Counted from the first letter of the stretch, positions 31,937 through 62,845 are shown. The stretch is 64,000 nt of DNA from Antennarius striatus (GCF_040054535.1 NC_090791.1:15551327-15615326), one strand, 5' to 3'. Translations and numbers: made by a program. The notes: generated from the letters alone by a model not told the origin.

Positions 31937-31966
31937 ATGGACATAACCCACACCGAGAACCTTTAA
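31937..31966 (+). other. smarce1: Short uORF in smarce1 5' UTR
   Basis: An ATG in exon 2 opens a nine-codon frame (MDITHTENL, stop TAA) that ends 17 nt before the main start at 31984. It could lower initiation at the main ATG. Its Kozak context is moderate (A at -3... agtATGg). Confidence 0.5.
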
Positions 31967-31983
31967 GCCACTCTCTAGCCACC

Positions 31984-39837
<7,854 letters not shown>

Positions 39838-41275
39838 TCGTCGGTTAGCTAAACGATCGCTGCTGGCCCGCACTCGAGAGGATGTGGGACTTGTGTGTTG
39901 GCTTTGTCACCACAGGCATGGTCAAGTTCTGATCGGTCACGTTTGTGACGGTATGGTTCATAAAATAGATGTCTTTCACACTAGATCCAGGCGGGGATTA
40001 GGATGTCACTCAGTTCTACTTACGCTTCCTTTAAACTCCTGTCCACGTCTGATTAGATGGTGTGAGACCGTGTTTCAGGCCTCCTTCAAAGTCAAGTAAC
40101 ATGATCCATTTTTGGATTTCACTGTAGTCACGGATACTTTAAAACGGGATCCATAACCCATCATTAATCTTCACTCATTTCCACTGTACTGGTAGTTAAT
40201 CACCGCAGCAGCAGAGCTGAGCTTTGATCAGGGTCTGTCTGCTTTACCTGAGCTGTACATTACTTTCAATATTGAAACATTATTACTCAGAAAAGGTTAA
40301 AAAGTCTAGCAGTGAAAATTTGTCAAACATGTCTTCCCGGAATTAAGTTCATCTCCCAGCATTCAACAGTCTAAAACCTAAACATGACAGGACAGAGGGT
40401 TTCTCTGTCTTTCAAAAAAAACAAACAACTAAATTAACCAACACATTTCCAGATTTATTTGCTAATCTTGTGCTTTGGTTCATGACTTGACAGTTTTTTA
40501 TGGAAGGACTCCACCTTCAACACCTGAATTTTATCGTTGGAGGTTGTGATTTTTCAGGACTACTACTGTACTGTTACCTCTACTTTGGGTTTTTAGAGAT
40601 TTAGTGATACTTTTAGAGTAATATTAAACTCTGTACTAAACCTGCACCCTTGAATCACATGCCATTGCTAAAATACTTCAGTTGGACTGGGATTAACAGT
40701 GTTTGCAGATTATTCCAGGTTAGCACGAATGAAGTAGACACATTTTGAATTATTTGTGCACTCAACTTTCTGCATGCTGTACTAAATAACTGTAATCCTG
40801 CAAGTATTTGAACAGTTTCTGAAGTCTTGGTCAGATATCTGCAGGGGATGAAGGTGCCATTTGAAACTTAAGACAAACACACTGTGTGCAACAAAAATTT
40901 AAATGGACCAGGTTCTTGGTAAAAGCTGAACAATAAAAATTGCATCGAGTATAAAGTGGACATAGATGTTTGTTAGTCCGTGTTCACCATGTGTATGTAG
41001 AAAGAAAAGACCTATTAGACATTAAATATTGCACCCTCTCTACACGTCCAGGCTTTTCCCTCCTTTTATTCATAATGCTCTTGACACCACAGCATTTATG
41101 CTGAGAGAAGCACACCACACCCCACCCAAACCTAATCCCTGTCATCTGTGCATTTAAAGAACTGTTTTCTTACTTGAACTTGACTGTTTTTAGTAATATG
41201 CCTCTGTTTTTGCATCTTTCTTTTTTACTGTCTGAACTTATTTACCCAAATAAAGATGATTTCTTTTGAACTCCT
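39838..41275 (+). other. smarce1: smarce1 3' UTR with polyadenylation signal
   Basis: About 1.4 kb of non-coding sequence follows the TAA at 39835-39837. A canonical AATAAA lies at 41249-41254, followed by a T-rich stretch. An earlier AATAAA near 40932 could give a shorter transcript. No other gene is seen. Confidence 0.65.
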
Positions 41276-41732
41276 TTTTGTTACATTTTGCAGTTATTTC
41301 TCAGTCCGGATTGTTTTATAGCACGATTGGTTGTTTTATAGCATGGTTGGTTGTATGTGATTCATATTGCACATTTCCAAGAGAGGTTCCCAACAATCAC
41401 TAACGGAAAGAAGACGCACAGAGGAGACCTTATGACATCAAAGTTTATCCAGTATATCTGTGCACTGCAAAATTAGAATATGAAAAATAGAGGAATAATT
41501 CACTTGAAGAGAGTTGTCAAATATCTCCTTTATTTTCTTTCTAATAACTTCAATCGCTTCCATTTAAGCACGTGTTCTCTTTCTTCGGATCACTCCATAA
41601 AGTCTCAGGTCGCGTCTGATCGGATCTAATGAATCGGGTCTGACTCCGGATTCGGCCATCCATCGCGTCACCGGCGCCTCTGACGGTACGGGAGGTGCAG
41701 CTCACCGGACCAGCAGTCCCGTAACAGACACC

Positions 41733-44254
<2,522 letters not shown>

Positions 44255-46050
44255 GTCACCCAGCAAGAGAAAATAATCTGAATCCAAATTTAAATGGGTA
44301 TTTGTATAATAATTACTTAAACTTGTGCCACTAAAAGGTGAACATAAATTGATAGTTGGATGTCAAATTATCAAGATAGTTCAAGCACAGCATATACACT
44401 AAAACTATATTTTAGTGGAATCAAAGAGGCATTAAATTACATGGAAGTTCTAGTTTGTAAATATTCTGGCATGTATCGTCAAATAGTGCCATGCTATGAA
44501 TGTGGATGTGATCTAAAAAAGAGTTTTACATGAGCTGAACTTACTGATGACCCTTGTTATTTTTTTTATCATTACTACTGTAGTGAATCAGGTTGTCCTA
44601 CTGTGATCAGTATGAAAAGGAAACATCAAAGTCCAGACTGTTGTCCCGCTCTGATATTTCACTCTGCTCCACTCGTTACACCAGAGAGAGGACCTCAGGA
44701 GGACTGATGGGTGTAAAGCAATCTCCACAAAATCAATATCTGTCAGTCAGTGGGGACCACTGACAATGTCCATTTGTGTCATTTTGAATGTATTCTGCTT
44801 ATTTCTAATTAATTTTGTCCCAAACCTTTTGCTGCACAAATGCTTTCCCTGACATAGCAGATATTCAGTGTTGCTAAACATTTTTAACCATCACCCAGGC
44901 ATTTGTTTTCTACATATAAAGTCAAAATCAATAGCTCCGAAACTAATGTTTTGTGGATGTTAAGTTGTTGTTATACCCTGTGAATCTTCAGTCTGGAACT
45001 AAATTTTCTGATTATGTCGACATAATAAAAACATATTTTGTTTCATTCTATTAGTTGACATAGTGGTTCCTCACGTCTTTGCTTAAGCACTGGTTGACAA
45101 ATTCCTCTTTTCAAAAGAACATTCAAGATATAGCTCTTTTGATCTAGAGCATCTTGCAAGCTGTGATCAATCCTGTGATTATTTTTTTGTTATTTTCGCA
45201 CATTTTATTTACTTACAATTCATACAGTAAATAAATGGAAGCCAATGACAAAGGGTCATCAAGGAATGACTGTCTGGACCAGTAATCTGAATGATGTCAG
45301 TGTCTGGGCCTCCCATCACTTCTCCAGGTTAGAGTTAAGTTACACTGATTGGAATATTTTTTCATTTTTATAGCTTTCACCAGCAGCTTGTCTGACTGCC
45401 TCAAAACCACCTTCCATTTTAGGGGTTTCATTACCCCCTCTAGAGGTGAATCTGAAAAGGTGCATCAACAGGGCTTGATTGCATCACATGTTGACCGCAA
45501 ATTTTTATCACATTTGATACTTGACAATCTTATCAACAGATAGGTCCTAAACTAGATAATTAATCTTGCTTGACTAATGTCTTGTCAACCTCAGTGGAAA
45601 TAAAATCACAGCAACAGTTGGGACTTAATTTTAACACACGGGGGTTTCAAACATGGTTCCTTCTCATTTGTGCAAGTGATCCGACAGACCTTCATACTGT
45701 TTCAGGTCAGGAAAGCAACAACCACACTTTCAATATTATAAACATGTATATAATATACTGTAGTACACAACTTTGGAGGGAACCTAGAACACGACACAAT
45801 CAGTACATTTTGATGATACATGAAATGCATTAAGTTAATGCCAATCCACATTCTAGCTTAACAGAAATGTGTCAGTCCATAGGATTACTTACACCTTAAC
45901 CCGGACCAAAAAAGACAAACCGTTTGGAGGCCATTTGTTAAATATTTACAATAGACTTAATGCATAATAAACAGAATCACACCCTCTGACTGTTGAAGGA
46001 AGTTGTTCCTCTAATGAGGAAATAAAAAACAAACACAAGGCTTGATTACC
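44255..46050 (+). other. Brorin-like gene 3' UTR and intergenic DNA
   Basis: No coding exon is visible between the brorin-like stop (44252-44254) and the convergent rpl23 3' end. AATAAA-type signals on the plus strand near 45024 and 45232 are the candidates for 3' end formation. The two genes are tail to tail. Confidence 0.5.
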
Positions 46051-46057
46051 AACAGCT

Positions 46058-46063
46058 TTTATT
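46058..46063 (-). terminator. rpl23: rpl23 polyadenylation signal
   Basis: tttatt on plus is AATAAA on minus, about 25 nt after the TGA at 46089-46091. This short 3' UTR is normal for ribosomal protein genes. Confidence 0.8.
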
Positions 46064-46088
46064 GAAAACAAAGAGGTGCAGGTCGAGC

Positions 46089-49911
<3,823 letters not shown>

Positions 49912-49916
49912 TGCTG

Positions 49917-49945
49917 CAAAAGGGAAAGAGGAAGAGGGCGAAAGG
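49917..49945 (-). promoter_or_regulatory. rpl23: rpl23 start region with 5' TOP-like pyrimidine tract
   Basis: On the minus strand CGCCCTCTTCCTCTTTCCCT precedes TTTGCAGCA-ATG. Initiation at a C within this tract would give a TOP mRNA, as for all ribosomal protein genes. An exact +1 cannot be fixed. Confidence 0.6.
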
Positions 49946-50274
49946 AATTGTGGGATATAAAGTTGAACAGATCTTCATCCGGGTCACGGAGCGACACGCG
50001 ATGCATTCTCAGCTTTCAGGAATGGATGTTGTAGTTTGTTGTTGTTCTGGGGAAAAATACAATAACATTCAGCGTTTACGGATTGAATGGCTTCATTCAT
50101 CCTTCCTTAGCTGAAAGAATGTTTGACATAAGACATAAAGATACACCATAAAAACGATTCAACAATTCTTTACCCAAATAGAAACAGTTGCCTCCATCTA
50201 ACCTTGTCTTCTGCATCTTCTCTCACACCAACTACCTTCATGTCCTCATTCACTTCATACATATATAAATATAT

Positions 50275-50411
50275 GTAGTGTATATATATATATATATATA
50301 TACAAATAAATATACATAAATATATGTGTATAAATATATAAATTTATACACATATTTATGTGTATATATATATAAATACAAAAATATATACACTATATAC
50401 ACATAAATATA

Positions 50412-50446
<35 letters not shown>

Positions 50447-50505
50447 ATACACAAATATATACAGTATATACACATAAATATATGTGTATAAATACACATA
50501 CGGTA
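50275..50505. repeat. AT-rich palindromic repeat block
   Basis: (TA)n runs alternate with 'acataaatatatgtgtataaat' phrases. An inverted repeat at about 50313-50364 could fold into a long hairpin. A further phrase 'aatatatacactatatacac' (about 50384) recurs at about 50455 with few changes. Confidence 0.85.
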
Positions 50506-50930
50506 AATTTATGCATCTTTTAGGCAATTTTTTTGACAGGGATGCGCGATCATCAGACAGCGTGCTACCCCGGGCTTTAAAGCTTTAAATGCACTTTCAA
50601 CAAAAATATTCACAGTTCCATTTCTCCACTTAAATGTCAAACCCGGAATTTCCCGTCATGTTCATAAGTATTGTGTTCAAATTCACAACACACAATGTAG
50701 CTAAGCTTGGCCTCAAGTTTAGAATTCTGGACTAGCTTAGGCTGGTTCTTTCAAGAGACACTAGAGGGTCATGGTGCCACCCATAAGGCTACAGTATACC
50801 TGGACAGAAGACTTCACTCTGCTAGAGAATCATTCACCCTGGACTGACCTCATACTAGTGTAGAGAAGGAAGGTGTGTCTTCACAGCCAGTAAGATAAAA
50901 TGTATACATTCAACTTATATAGTGTCCCCC

Positions 50931-51140
50931 CGCCTCCCCCCTTCTCGGACGACTTCCTGTGAGTTGGCGATGTTTGTGGAGACAGGCTGTGTTTTGCTGC
51001 GAACCATCTTCTTGAGAGTCTCTGAGTCAACGCTGGCCTTTGATTCGCTCTTGTCTCTTGACCTTGTTCACAGCCTCAGCCCCCGACAGATTGCTGGGGT
51101 TACTGGTGTCACTGGTTCTGTAGCCCCCCTGAGTCTACTC
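50931..51140 (-). other. Weak exon-like signal of unknown origin
   Basis: On the minus strand two overlapping frames look protein-like. One reads NPSNLSGAEAVNKVKRQERI and stops at 51028-51030. The other reads SESKASVDSETLKKMVRSK then QPVSTNIANSQEVVREGG and stops near 50920. GC content is higher than in the flanks. No clear acceptor or partner exon is found, and I recognise no family. It may be a decayed terminal exon or chance. Confidence 0.15.
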
Positions 51141-51249
51141 TGTGCCTCAGCGTTTCACCATCTGTCAGGTCACGCTTTTACTTTTGTTTTATATTCACTG
51201 CTGTCACTGACCTCGTTTCCAGCAGCAGGCAGCTTCACAAATTGAAACC

Positions 51250-53128
51250 CAATTAAAAACGGTGTTAATGAAAAAGCTTCGTCATAAATCTGATGAAATG
51301 TACTCAGCTTTGAGGAATGCTTGAGGCTGATTAGTGTAGCTGTACCATTTGGTAAAGGTAAAGACACAAAAAGTTTACATTTGTAGCCTTATTTCAATGA
51401 GTCCTTTTTGGATTTAAGGCTTTATGATCACCACAGACTAAAAAAAACAAATTGTCTACAGTCGGTCTACATAATTAGGCTGTAATCACAGCTAGGATGC
51501 CAGAATTTACTTATTTTCCTTTCCGAACAGCTGGAAGAGGTCAATCCTCTGTAATTGTTTCATGTCAAGTCCATAATTACAGCTTTTCATGTTACTTTTT
51601 AAATATGCCACAATATTTGTTGTAGTAACATTACCTCTATACTTCACAGGATGTTGTTTGATGAGTTCTGAATGAAAAAACTCGAGCACTGTTGTTATTA
51701 TAGTGTGCATCTGCCTTTGGGTTGTGCTCTTGTTGTCAGGTGATGACAGCGCACAGGTGAGGTTGGTCAGGTGAAGCAACATCAGCGGTTTCCTGACAGG
51801 AATATATTTCAGTTGTTGAAGGCTCTTTCTGGTCCTCTGTTGTTGTTTTTGTGTGTTTTTTTTCTTTCATCCATTGTTTTCAGGTCTTTTTTCATGAAAG
51901 GAAAAATAATTGCTGATTGGAATATGTTAAGAGATAATTACTATTATTATATTGCATGAAAAATTACATTCAAAGTTTTGTGACAAGCTTGGATGATATT
52001 CATGCTGGAGTGTGAAACATGTCCAGACTGGCGATGTGTGCATATCACTCAGCCATAGTCCCCCTAACCCTGACTCTTTTGACTCCGAAGTCTCTGACAC
52101 ATAAACAAGAGTGGAGGCTCCAGTCTTCAGGGCAGTGCTTCTCAATTATTTTCTGTTCTGTAGCAAGAAGAAAACAATTTTCACCCCCCCCCCCACTCAC
52201 TGCCTCAACTACAAATAATATCAATTGCTATAAAAAGTACAGCTCTGTATAAAATTGTATCCTTATTAAAGAAAAAAAAGGAAAAAAGAAATATAGCTCA
52301 ATTTATAAAAAAGAATCATTTTAGTAACATAATTTTTTAGTCTATAACATCAAAGTTTTTAGTGCATTAATTTGTCTTAAATTAAAAAAAAACTTTGTTT
52401 AAAATGTATACATTTTTGACCAATTTATAGCACCATTTGATACTGAAAAATAAAATGAAATAAAATCAATAAATAATAAAAAAAAAATCAAATTCAGTTC
52501 AGCAACATTAACCGAGGAGAACAATACGTAAAAACACCTTAACATAAAAAAACAAAACTTCATAAAACACTTTGTGTTGATTTTTTTTAAAAAATCAAAA
52601 TGAGGACGTCAAGATTAATGGCTACATTAGCGCGTTTAGGCAGTGCACAGCTTTTCGGGTTTGAAGCATGAAACTGAACTTTCACACTCCACTATTTGAG
52701 AAAAGCACTTTGGGTCAGGTTAAGGATTATTTTCTTCTTAGTTCAATGAAATTAAATGTTTCTGACATATACAGTATACACATATTTTTCTTATCTGGTA
52801 AACATTTTTCAGAATTATTTGTCCCAATAAATATAGTTCTGCTGTGTATTAAAGATCCTCTCCTGTTTAATGCAGATACTGCATATTATATCTTCAAAGG
52901 CCATCTGACCTCTATGGCAGCTACCTGAAGTATCTTGCACAGCTAAGATCTTTACTTTATTGGAATCTTCTTTTAGTTTTCTAAATAGCAGCTTTCCTTA
53001 TGTATTAAATATGCAAATATACAACTTTCCCCAGGAAAGGTTTGGACATGCTATTAGGAATCAAAGACCTCTTCATTCGACGAATACGAAACCTTACCAG
53101 CAGGTAGCAGAAGAATTATTTCATATTT
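51250..53128. other. Intergenic, no gene seen
   Basis: AT-rich unique sequence with poly(A)/poly(T) runs (52,260-52,600). Short open frames show no domain or splice pattern. Confidence 0.6.
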
Positions 53129-53146
53129 CACCACCAGGTGGCAGCA
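53129..53146 (+). promoter_or_regulatory. CTCF-like motif in intergenic DNA
   Basis: caccaccaggtggcagca matches the CTCF consensus CCACCAGGTGGCAGC. It lies about 3 kb upstream of the rpl23 start and is a plausible insulator site. Consensus only. Confidence 0.4.
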
Positions 53147-53999
53147 GATCTTTGTGATTATGGCCGTCACAATCAAATGGAGCTGATTTTCTTATTATCA
53201 CAGACTCTAAAGCAGATGGACTAACTGTTCTTAAATCTGAGGGATGAATTCTATATTTTGCCCCTCATCCCTTTTACATCAGGAACCGTCTGTATGCATC
53301 AGGAAAACCTTTTTACCAAACTAAGTACATTCACTGCAGTGGGGAAAATGTCTTAATGTTGTGGTACAACACATTAAAAATCTGCTGCAGGAGAAAGAAA
53401 TGCAGTTGCAGTTACTGCATAACTGTAGGAAAGTCATAACATTTGTCTCCAGCTAAATGCACATGGTAGCTGACTGGTAGAATGTTGTGAAGACCAAAGA
53501 TTTGTTAATAAAATTTTGACTGGAATTTGAGGTTTTAAGGCAATGCAGTTCAGTCACCAGACCATCTATACAACAGCTCACCTAAAAATGTAATTCAAAC
53601 CATCTGCTCTGAAGAACACAATGATTTCTTTAACCAGAAGTCATTCATGGAGCTTCATGGTGAATCAGCAGCATTCTCCAAAATACCTGAAGAGAATGAG
53701 GACTCATTTCATCTTTCTAAACACAATTTCTTTAAGACCTTGTGTGAACTAAACAAATCCTTTTTCTTCCTGTTGGCAAGGAAAAACCTGATTACTCCAT
53801 ACTTAACCCTACAGCAGATTGCAGTGATTTACTCTAAATAAATGAATCTCAATTTTAGAACATCTGAATTACTTCTTAATTATATTAATTTGTATTTACT
53901 AATGCACATTGTATAACAATACTTGTTTGATTATGCTGTTTGCGTACTTGTAACAATTTCTATGCTTGGGTGAGCCAGATTTTTATTTGATGACTTCAA

Positions 54000-54225
54000 C
54001 AGGTGGGTGGCATGGAGGTGCAGTGGGTATTGCCACCTAAAAGGTCCTTCGGGACCTTTCTGTGAGGAGTTTGTACGTTCTCTCCATGCTGAATGGGTTC
54101 TCCCAGGTTCTCCGGCTTCCTCCCATCTCCAGAAACTTGCAGCTTTGGTGAAATGGACGCACCAAATTGTTCATAGGTGTGATTGTCTCTTCTACAAGAA
54201 AATGGATGGATGGATGGATAATGCT
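54000..54225 (+). repeat. Dispersed fish SINE-like element
   Basis: This copy runs from 'ggtgcagtgggtattgccacc' through 'gttctctccatgctgaatgg', 'ttctccggcttcctcccatc' and 'gtgattgtctcttctacaag' to (atgg)n at 54203-54219. It is the same family as the copies at 28.9 and 32.1 kb. Confidence 0.65.
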
Positions 54226-54929
54226 TAGAAAAACCAACAAACAAATTAACAAAGAAATGACAATAACAACATATCTGAATCTCGTCTCAAAAACATGAGA
54301 CTCCATAGGATCATATATGATGTAGTGTCTGAAGTGATTTTTGTTTTCTGCATTCAAATCTTTGGTAAAATATGAACTCTCAAACTTGGAACCATAGTTT
54401 AGACCAAATATTGTTATTTACTGCAGTTTGTGTGCAGAGCGTCTCGTGTCAGACTCAGGTCCAGTATGATCCGTCTTTTATCTTTGCACTATGTCATTTT
54501 TATGAAGTCTTTTCAGTACAGATATGGATTATATATATACCAACCATGTAAAAACCAGTAAAGCATCAGATCTTATACTTTTTAGTTTTCATTTTAACAA
54601 TTCTGAATATATATGTTGTAGCAAATAGCGTTTGTTTAATGTTCTGACTGGTTTATAGTCCTGTCAAAATAAGTCCAACTGTTCGTTTGACGAAGAGTAA
54701 GAGTATTTAAAAAAATCCACACTTGTTTTCATACTATTTGATTCTGAGAACTTCCTTGGACAAACTACACCTCAACACATTCTCATACATTCTTCATCAC
54801 CTCCCATTCTAGAGGAGATCCAGGTTAACCTCGTACAAAAAGAAATGGTGGTTAATGGAGTGATGGCCCCATAACACAGGTGGTGTATATTAAACCAGTT
54901 ACTCCCATTGCTCCTGTTAACAGCTTCAC

Positions 54930-55500
54930 TGGGAGGGACAGTAAAGTGGCTGTGAATGTTCTATGAGATGCAGCGGAAAAAGGATTCATTTATTCTGGCG
55001 TCTGTGCTGCCTTTCTCTCCGGATACTGATACTGGAGATTGTGAGCTCATACTGGGAATCCGTTTAATGACCCAGTGTGTTCTTTTCCATAAAGTCAGTG
55101 TGTCTGGATGCCCTGTGGATCCTGATGTTCACATTGGAGTTCAGTCTGCCTTACCTATAGATGGAGATGATGTGATCCTGGGGAATGATTTGGCCGGCAC
55201 TCATGTCTGGTCAGATGGGTTCCCACCTGCTAAGCCTACACAGTTGTTAAAGGAGCCAGATGATTGTGATCAGGAGTTCCCTGATGTTTTCACAGCTTGT
55301 GTGGTGATACAGAAAGACTCAAGCTGGGTCAGATTGTTGTTGAAGGGTGAGGATAATTTTGAATTTGTTTCGCACATACCCGAGACTCTTCTACCTCCAA
55401 GCAGGAGTTGATCTGTAAACCAGTTACTTTAAGTGGCCTGTTTGACCAGGTGCAGAAGCTGAAAGTACAGCCTATGGGTATTTCCTGCTGAATTAGGTGT
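54930..55500 (+). mobile_element. Ty3/gypsy-like retroelement fragment (protease region)
   Basis: A 151-codon open frame (54956-55411) contains ALPIDGDDVILGNDLAG and, downstream, CDQEFPDVFTACVV. These correspond to the 'LP..G....LGNDLAGG' and 'YPDVFPACAV' segments between gag and reverse transcriptase in fish Ty3/gypsy polyproteins. There is no reverse transcriptase, integrase or clear LTR nearby, so only a broken internal piece remains. Confidence 0.65.
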
Positions 55501-55699
55501 TAGTACCTTAATGGATGACCCATGGGCTGCATTGTGTGGGTGATTTGTTTATTTAAATTGCGGTACCTTTTAAGAATGGTACCGGGATGAGGTGTTGAAG
55601 TGATATCATGACTAGACAAGTAAATTTAGGGTTGAAGAAAACAAATCGTCACTTCTTGTGATACTTTTCTTGGCCTCATCTTAAGTGAGGTTGCACCTC

Positions 55700-55802
55700 A
55701 TATTACACTAACAGTACATTGAGATAGATAGACAACACATTTAAAAAATTTCCTCTGAGATTAATAAAGTACCTATCTACCTACCTACCTACCTACCTAT
55801 CA
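55700..55802 (+). repeat. LINE-like 3' tail with (ctac)n
   Basis: 'ctgagattaataaagtacct' followed by (atctacct)n is the typical 3' end of fish L2/Rex-type LINEs or their SINE partners. The rest of the element is absent. Confidence 0.5.
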
Positions 55803-59458
<3,656 letters not shown>

Positions 59459-61289
59459 GACTATGATGCACCAAGTGCTCCTGTAGAAAGTGCAGAATTG
59501 AGTGTCATTTGAAGGAAAGTTTGGCTGTTTGTGCTGATACCAGCTGCAGGACGGCAGCTGGAGCCACAGATTGTATTTCTGTGCTGTTGTTTCGCCACAG
59601 ACACAAAGAGAATAGGAGTCAGACTGAGAGCTGTTCTCTGGGATCGAGGGAGGAGCATCTCATTAAACTAAGATCAAACTGTGATGAGGCAGTGCTGCTC
59701 AAATATGAACCAAACTTTTGTTACTGTGCCACCTATTTCTTACCTAAAACCATAGAGAAATGTATTTTAACTCACTGTTAAGCTGTAGTAAAGTGGAATC
59801 ATCTGCTACTGACCAGTTGGCTGTTTTAAAAACGGCAAACTGAAATCATTGTGTGGTTTGTTTGATGTTTATTGGTTTGGTATGGTGCAGTCCATTATGG
59901 TTGTTGTATTTTTTTTTAACCTTTTGAACTCTTCGTCTCTATATTCTTTCATTACATATGAGCAACTTTAACATTATCTGTACCCTCTTTTAATTATAAT
60001 CCGTTTATTTTAGCACAAAATCCATCAGCAGTGAGATTCATCTTAAACTGGAGGCACCACTGCTGGAATCCCGTTAGCACATAACATCTCAAATGGAAAC
60101 TACATCAGGGTCTAGTATGTCACAAGGACAGACAAACAGACAGACAGAATGACAGATAAACTAAAGGATCACTGGTCATGTCACTCTTTTTGGACCAAAG
60201 GACCCACAATATGAAGTACACTGACAAACAACATCTGGAAACAAAGCGCTGTATGTCTGTAACCTGGAAACCTGAAATTACCCCAGACATTAGATGTCCA
60301 CACCACCGGGAGGGTTTTTATAGTTGAGAGTGATTCCACAAAAATGATAATTTGTTTCAGAAACTGTGTCTCTGTAGCAAGAAACAGCAGTTAAACCTCT
60401 CGCGCTGAGGAGGATTGAGAAGGATATGTTTCAGTCTCAGTCTTAGATATGATTTGATGAAAGGCAAAAGAAAAATGAGTTGTTGTAGATTATTGAAAGA
60501 TGTCAGTCAAAAAAAGTCAACCTTACTGTGGAACAAGCTGAAAAGTCAGGGGATCAATACAGAAATCAGGATACATGATTTTTCAAAGCTTCCAGTAGAC
60601 ATGAGGATACTTCACTGTATTTTTATAACTTAGCTGTGGAGCATTTGTCTAGTTTATGTCATGTGAAGCTCCGGAGGCTCTTTCTAATAGAAGTATGTCC
60701 CAACACTATTGTTATCTTGTCATGTTGCTGCTGTTTTCTTTAAATATAATTCTCTTTCTATTTCCCATTCAGTCAGGAGAGACTAGCGGTCGAAGAAAAT
60801 ATTGCTGTCTATTGCGTCGGATGATATTTGATAATTAGTCTGTCAGAATCTTTTATGCTCAGACTTTCAGGGAGATTGAGGTGAAAGAACTTCTGTCCTG
60901 AACAACAGGAATATGATCCCTTGGAGTCCAGACACTGGTAGTGGTGGTGGTGGCTGATGACCCTGAGAAGGTGACGAATGAGTTGGTGAACTGTGAGGAG
61001 TGGGCAGTGATGGTGAAGTGGAGGAAGCACAAAACAGCAGAATAAAAGAACTAGAAGACTCCTACACTCCCACAGCAGTTCTCTCTTCTTCTTGAAATCA
61101 GATTAGATGTCTGGTTTGATCAGGCACCTGCAGCACTATTCAAGCCTGTTGTTATTACCATTATCAGATCGTGACAAGATAAGAGAAAAGGCAAGAATAA
61201 CAGTAAAAAAATAATTTTATTCCCCAAAATTGTGTGAGAGTAGCGTAAATAAAAAACATGAACAGCATTTTTTTTTTAGAAAAAACTTC
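59459..61289. other. Intergenic, no gene seen
   Basis: Unique AT-rich sequence with no convincing exon. Small (cagacaga)n and (ggt)n patches lie near 60130 and 60940. Confidence 0.6.
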
Positions 61290-61425
61290 ATTTACACTGG
61301 CGTTATGCCCGGAGTTTTCCCTGCCTCACTTCCTAAGTCAGCTGGGATAAGCTCCAGCTCCCCTCGACCCGCTACGGCGGATAAAAGCGGTGATTAGAAG
61401 ATAGATGTATGAAGCGGATATGTCT
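61290..61425 (+). repeat. Dispersed fish SINE-like element, 3' fragment
   Basis: 'cagctgggataagctccagc' plus 'ccctcgacccgctacggcgg' and an agatagatg-type end match the tail half of the family seen at 20.9 and 28.9 kb. Confidence 0.55.
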
Positions 61426-61429
61426 AAAT

Positions 61430-62805
61430 ATACAGTACATTTTTGCAGGTTAATTTGAAAAGATGCATATTTTGCACTTATTTTAACAACATTTGAACCA
61501 TATTTCATTTATGTTGCTGGTATTTGCAAATAAACCTTTTTTCTTTTTCTTTTTTTTAATCACATTGAGTCTGCTTCTGAAAACACTTCATCCGCAAGGT
61601 GAAAGAAACTGGACATAACACCCTACAGGTGAGAAAGCACAATAGAAGGAGGGGCAAATCTTAACATCACGGGGAATTTGTAATTTCTGACAAAACTTTC
61701 AGGATTTAATTTTTAATGTATTAAACATTACAGGCAAAAGATAATATTTTGATCTGAGAGAGTGTCTGCCATTGCAGCACTGACAGAAATGTTCAAAGAG
61801 CACAGAAACAACCTTGGGATGAAGAAATGTTTTCAAAACTGGGCTGAGTATGGAAAATGATGTAACCAGTACTTCTGAAATTCATCTTGTGGCATTTAAC
61901 AGACTATAGTTTTATTATTAGGTTCTGCTGCATCATCTTTTACATTGCCACCTTATTATTTCACACTGAGCTTGGCGTAGGAACCCATCTGTGTGGAGAG
62001 TTTGTGTGAAGTCAAGCATTCTTTCTAGAAATTCCTACTTATGTGTGGGGAAATTGGGTTTTCTTGGTTTTTTTGTGCTACATTTTTTACACACCCCTCA
62101 ATCATTTCGTGAATTAGCGATTTGCCCAGTAGAGGCCCATTTATGGTAATTAGGCTTTCAAATTTTCTTTGAAACCACAGACCTTGTTTGTAGGAAAGCT
62201 GGCACAGTGATAAAGTGGTCTCATTCTGCCGTTAATCATGCTCTGTTTGGCCTGGTTGAGGCGCTGTGAGCCAGATTCAAAACTTAGGCTGTATCTTTCA
62301 GAGCATGCATCAGTCATGGGAGAAGAGATGTTAGTAGTTAAAGATGTTGCAACCAAAGAAGATCGTTTTTCTTAGCGGCTGAAACTGATTTGTTGTTCTG
62401 AAGTCCCATTTACTACAAACCTACACAAATTAAAATGCAAAGAGCTGGATAGGTGCTAAGGGGAAACTCCAGACTGATGTTGCTACTACTAGTAAAGTTA
62501 GGTTGCTAGGATACAATGGCAGGCTGATGGAGTGAGGTGGATGGGGGTTGGTGTACGTGTGTGTGTGTTCGTGTGTGTATAAGGGGAACAGAATCAGATG
62601 GTACTACCACTGAATGCATATCAGACATCTAGGAAAGAGAGAATGTAGCAGAAGGAGGTAGAAAAAGTCAAAAATAGGGATGTGAAAATCAGGTAAAAAA
62701 AAAAGGGACAAAGCATCAAGGCTGGAAGGAAAAAACAGAGGAGAAAAAGCAGAGCTGTGAATATTACTCCTCAGGGAAGCATGGGAGTATAGGTGAGAGA
62801 GAGAA

Positions 62806-62845
<40 letters not shown>

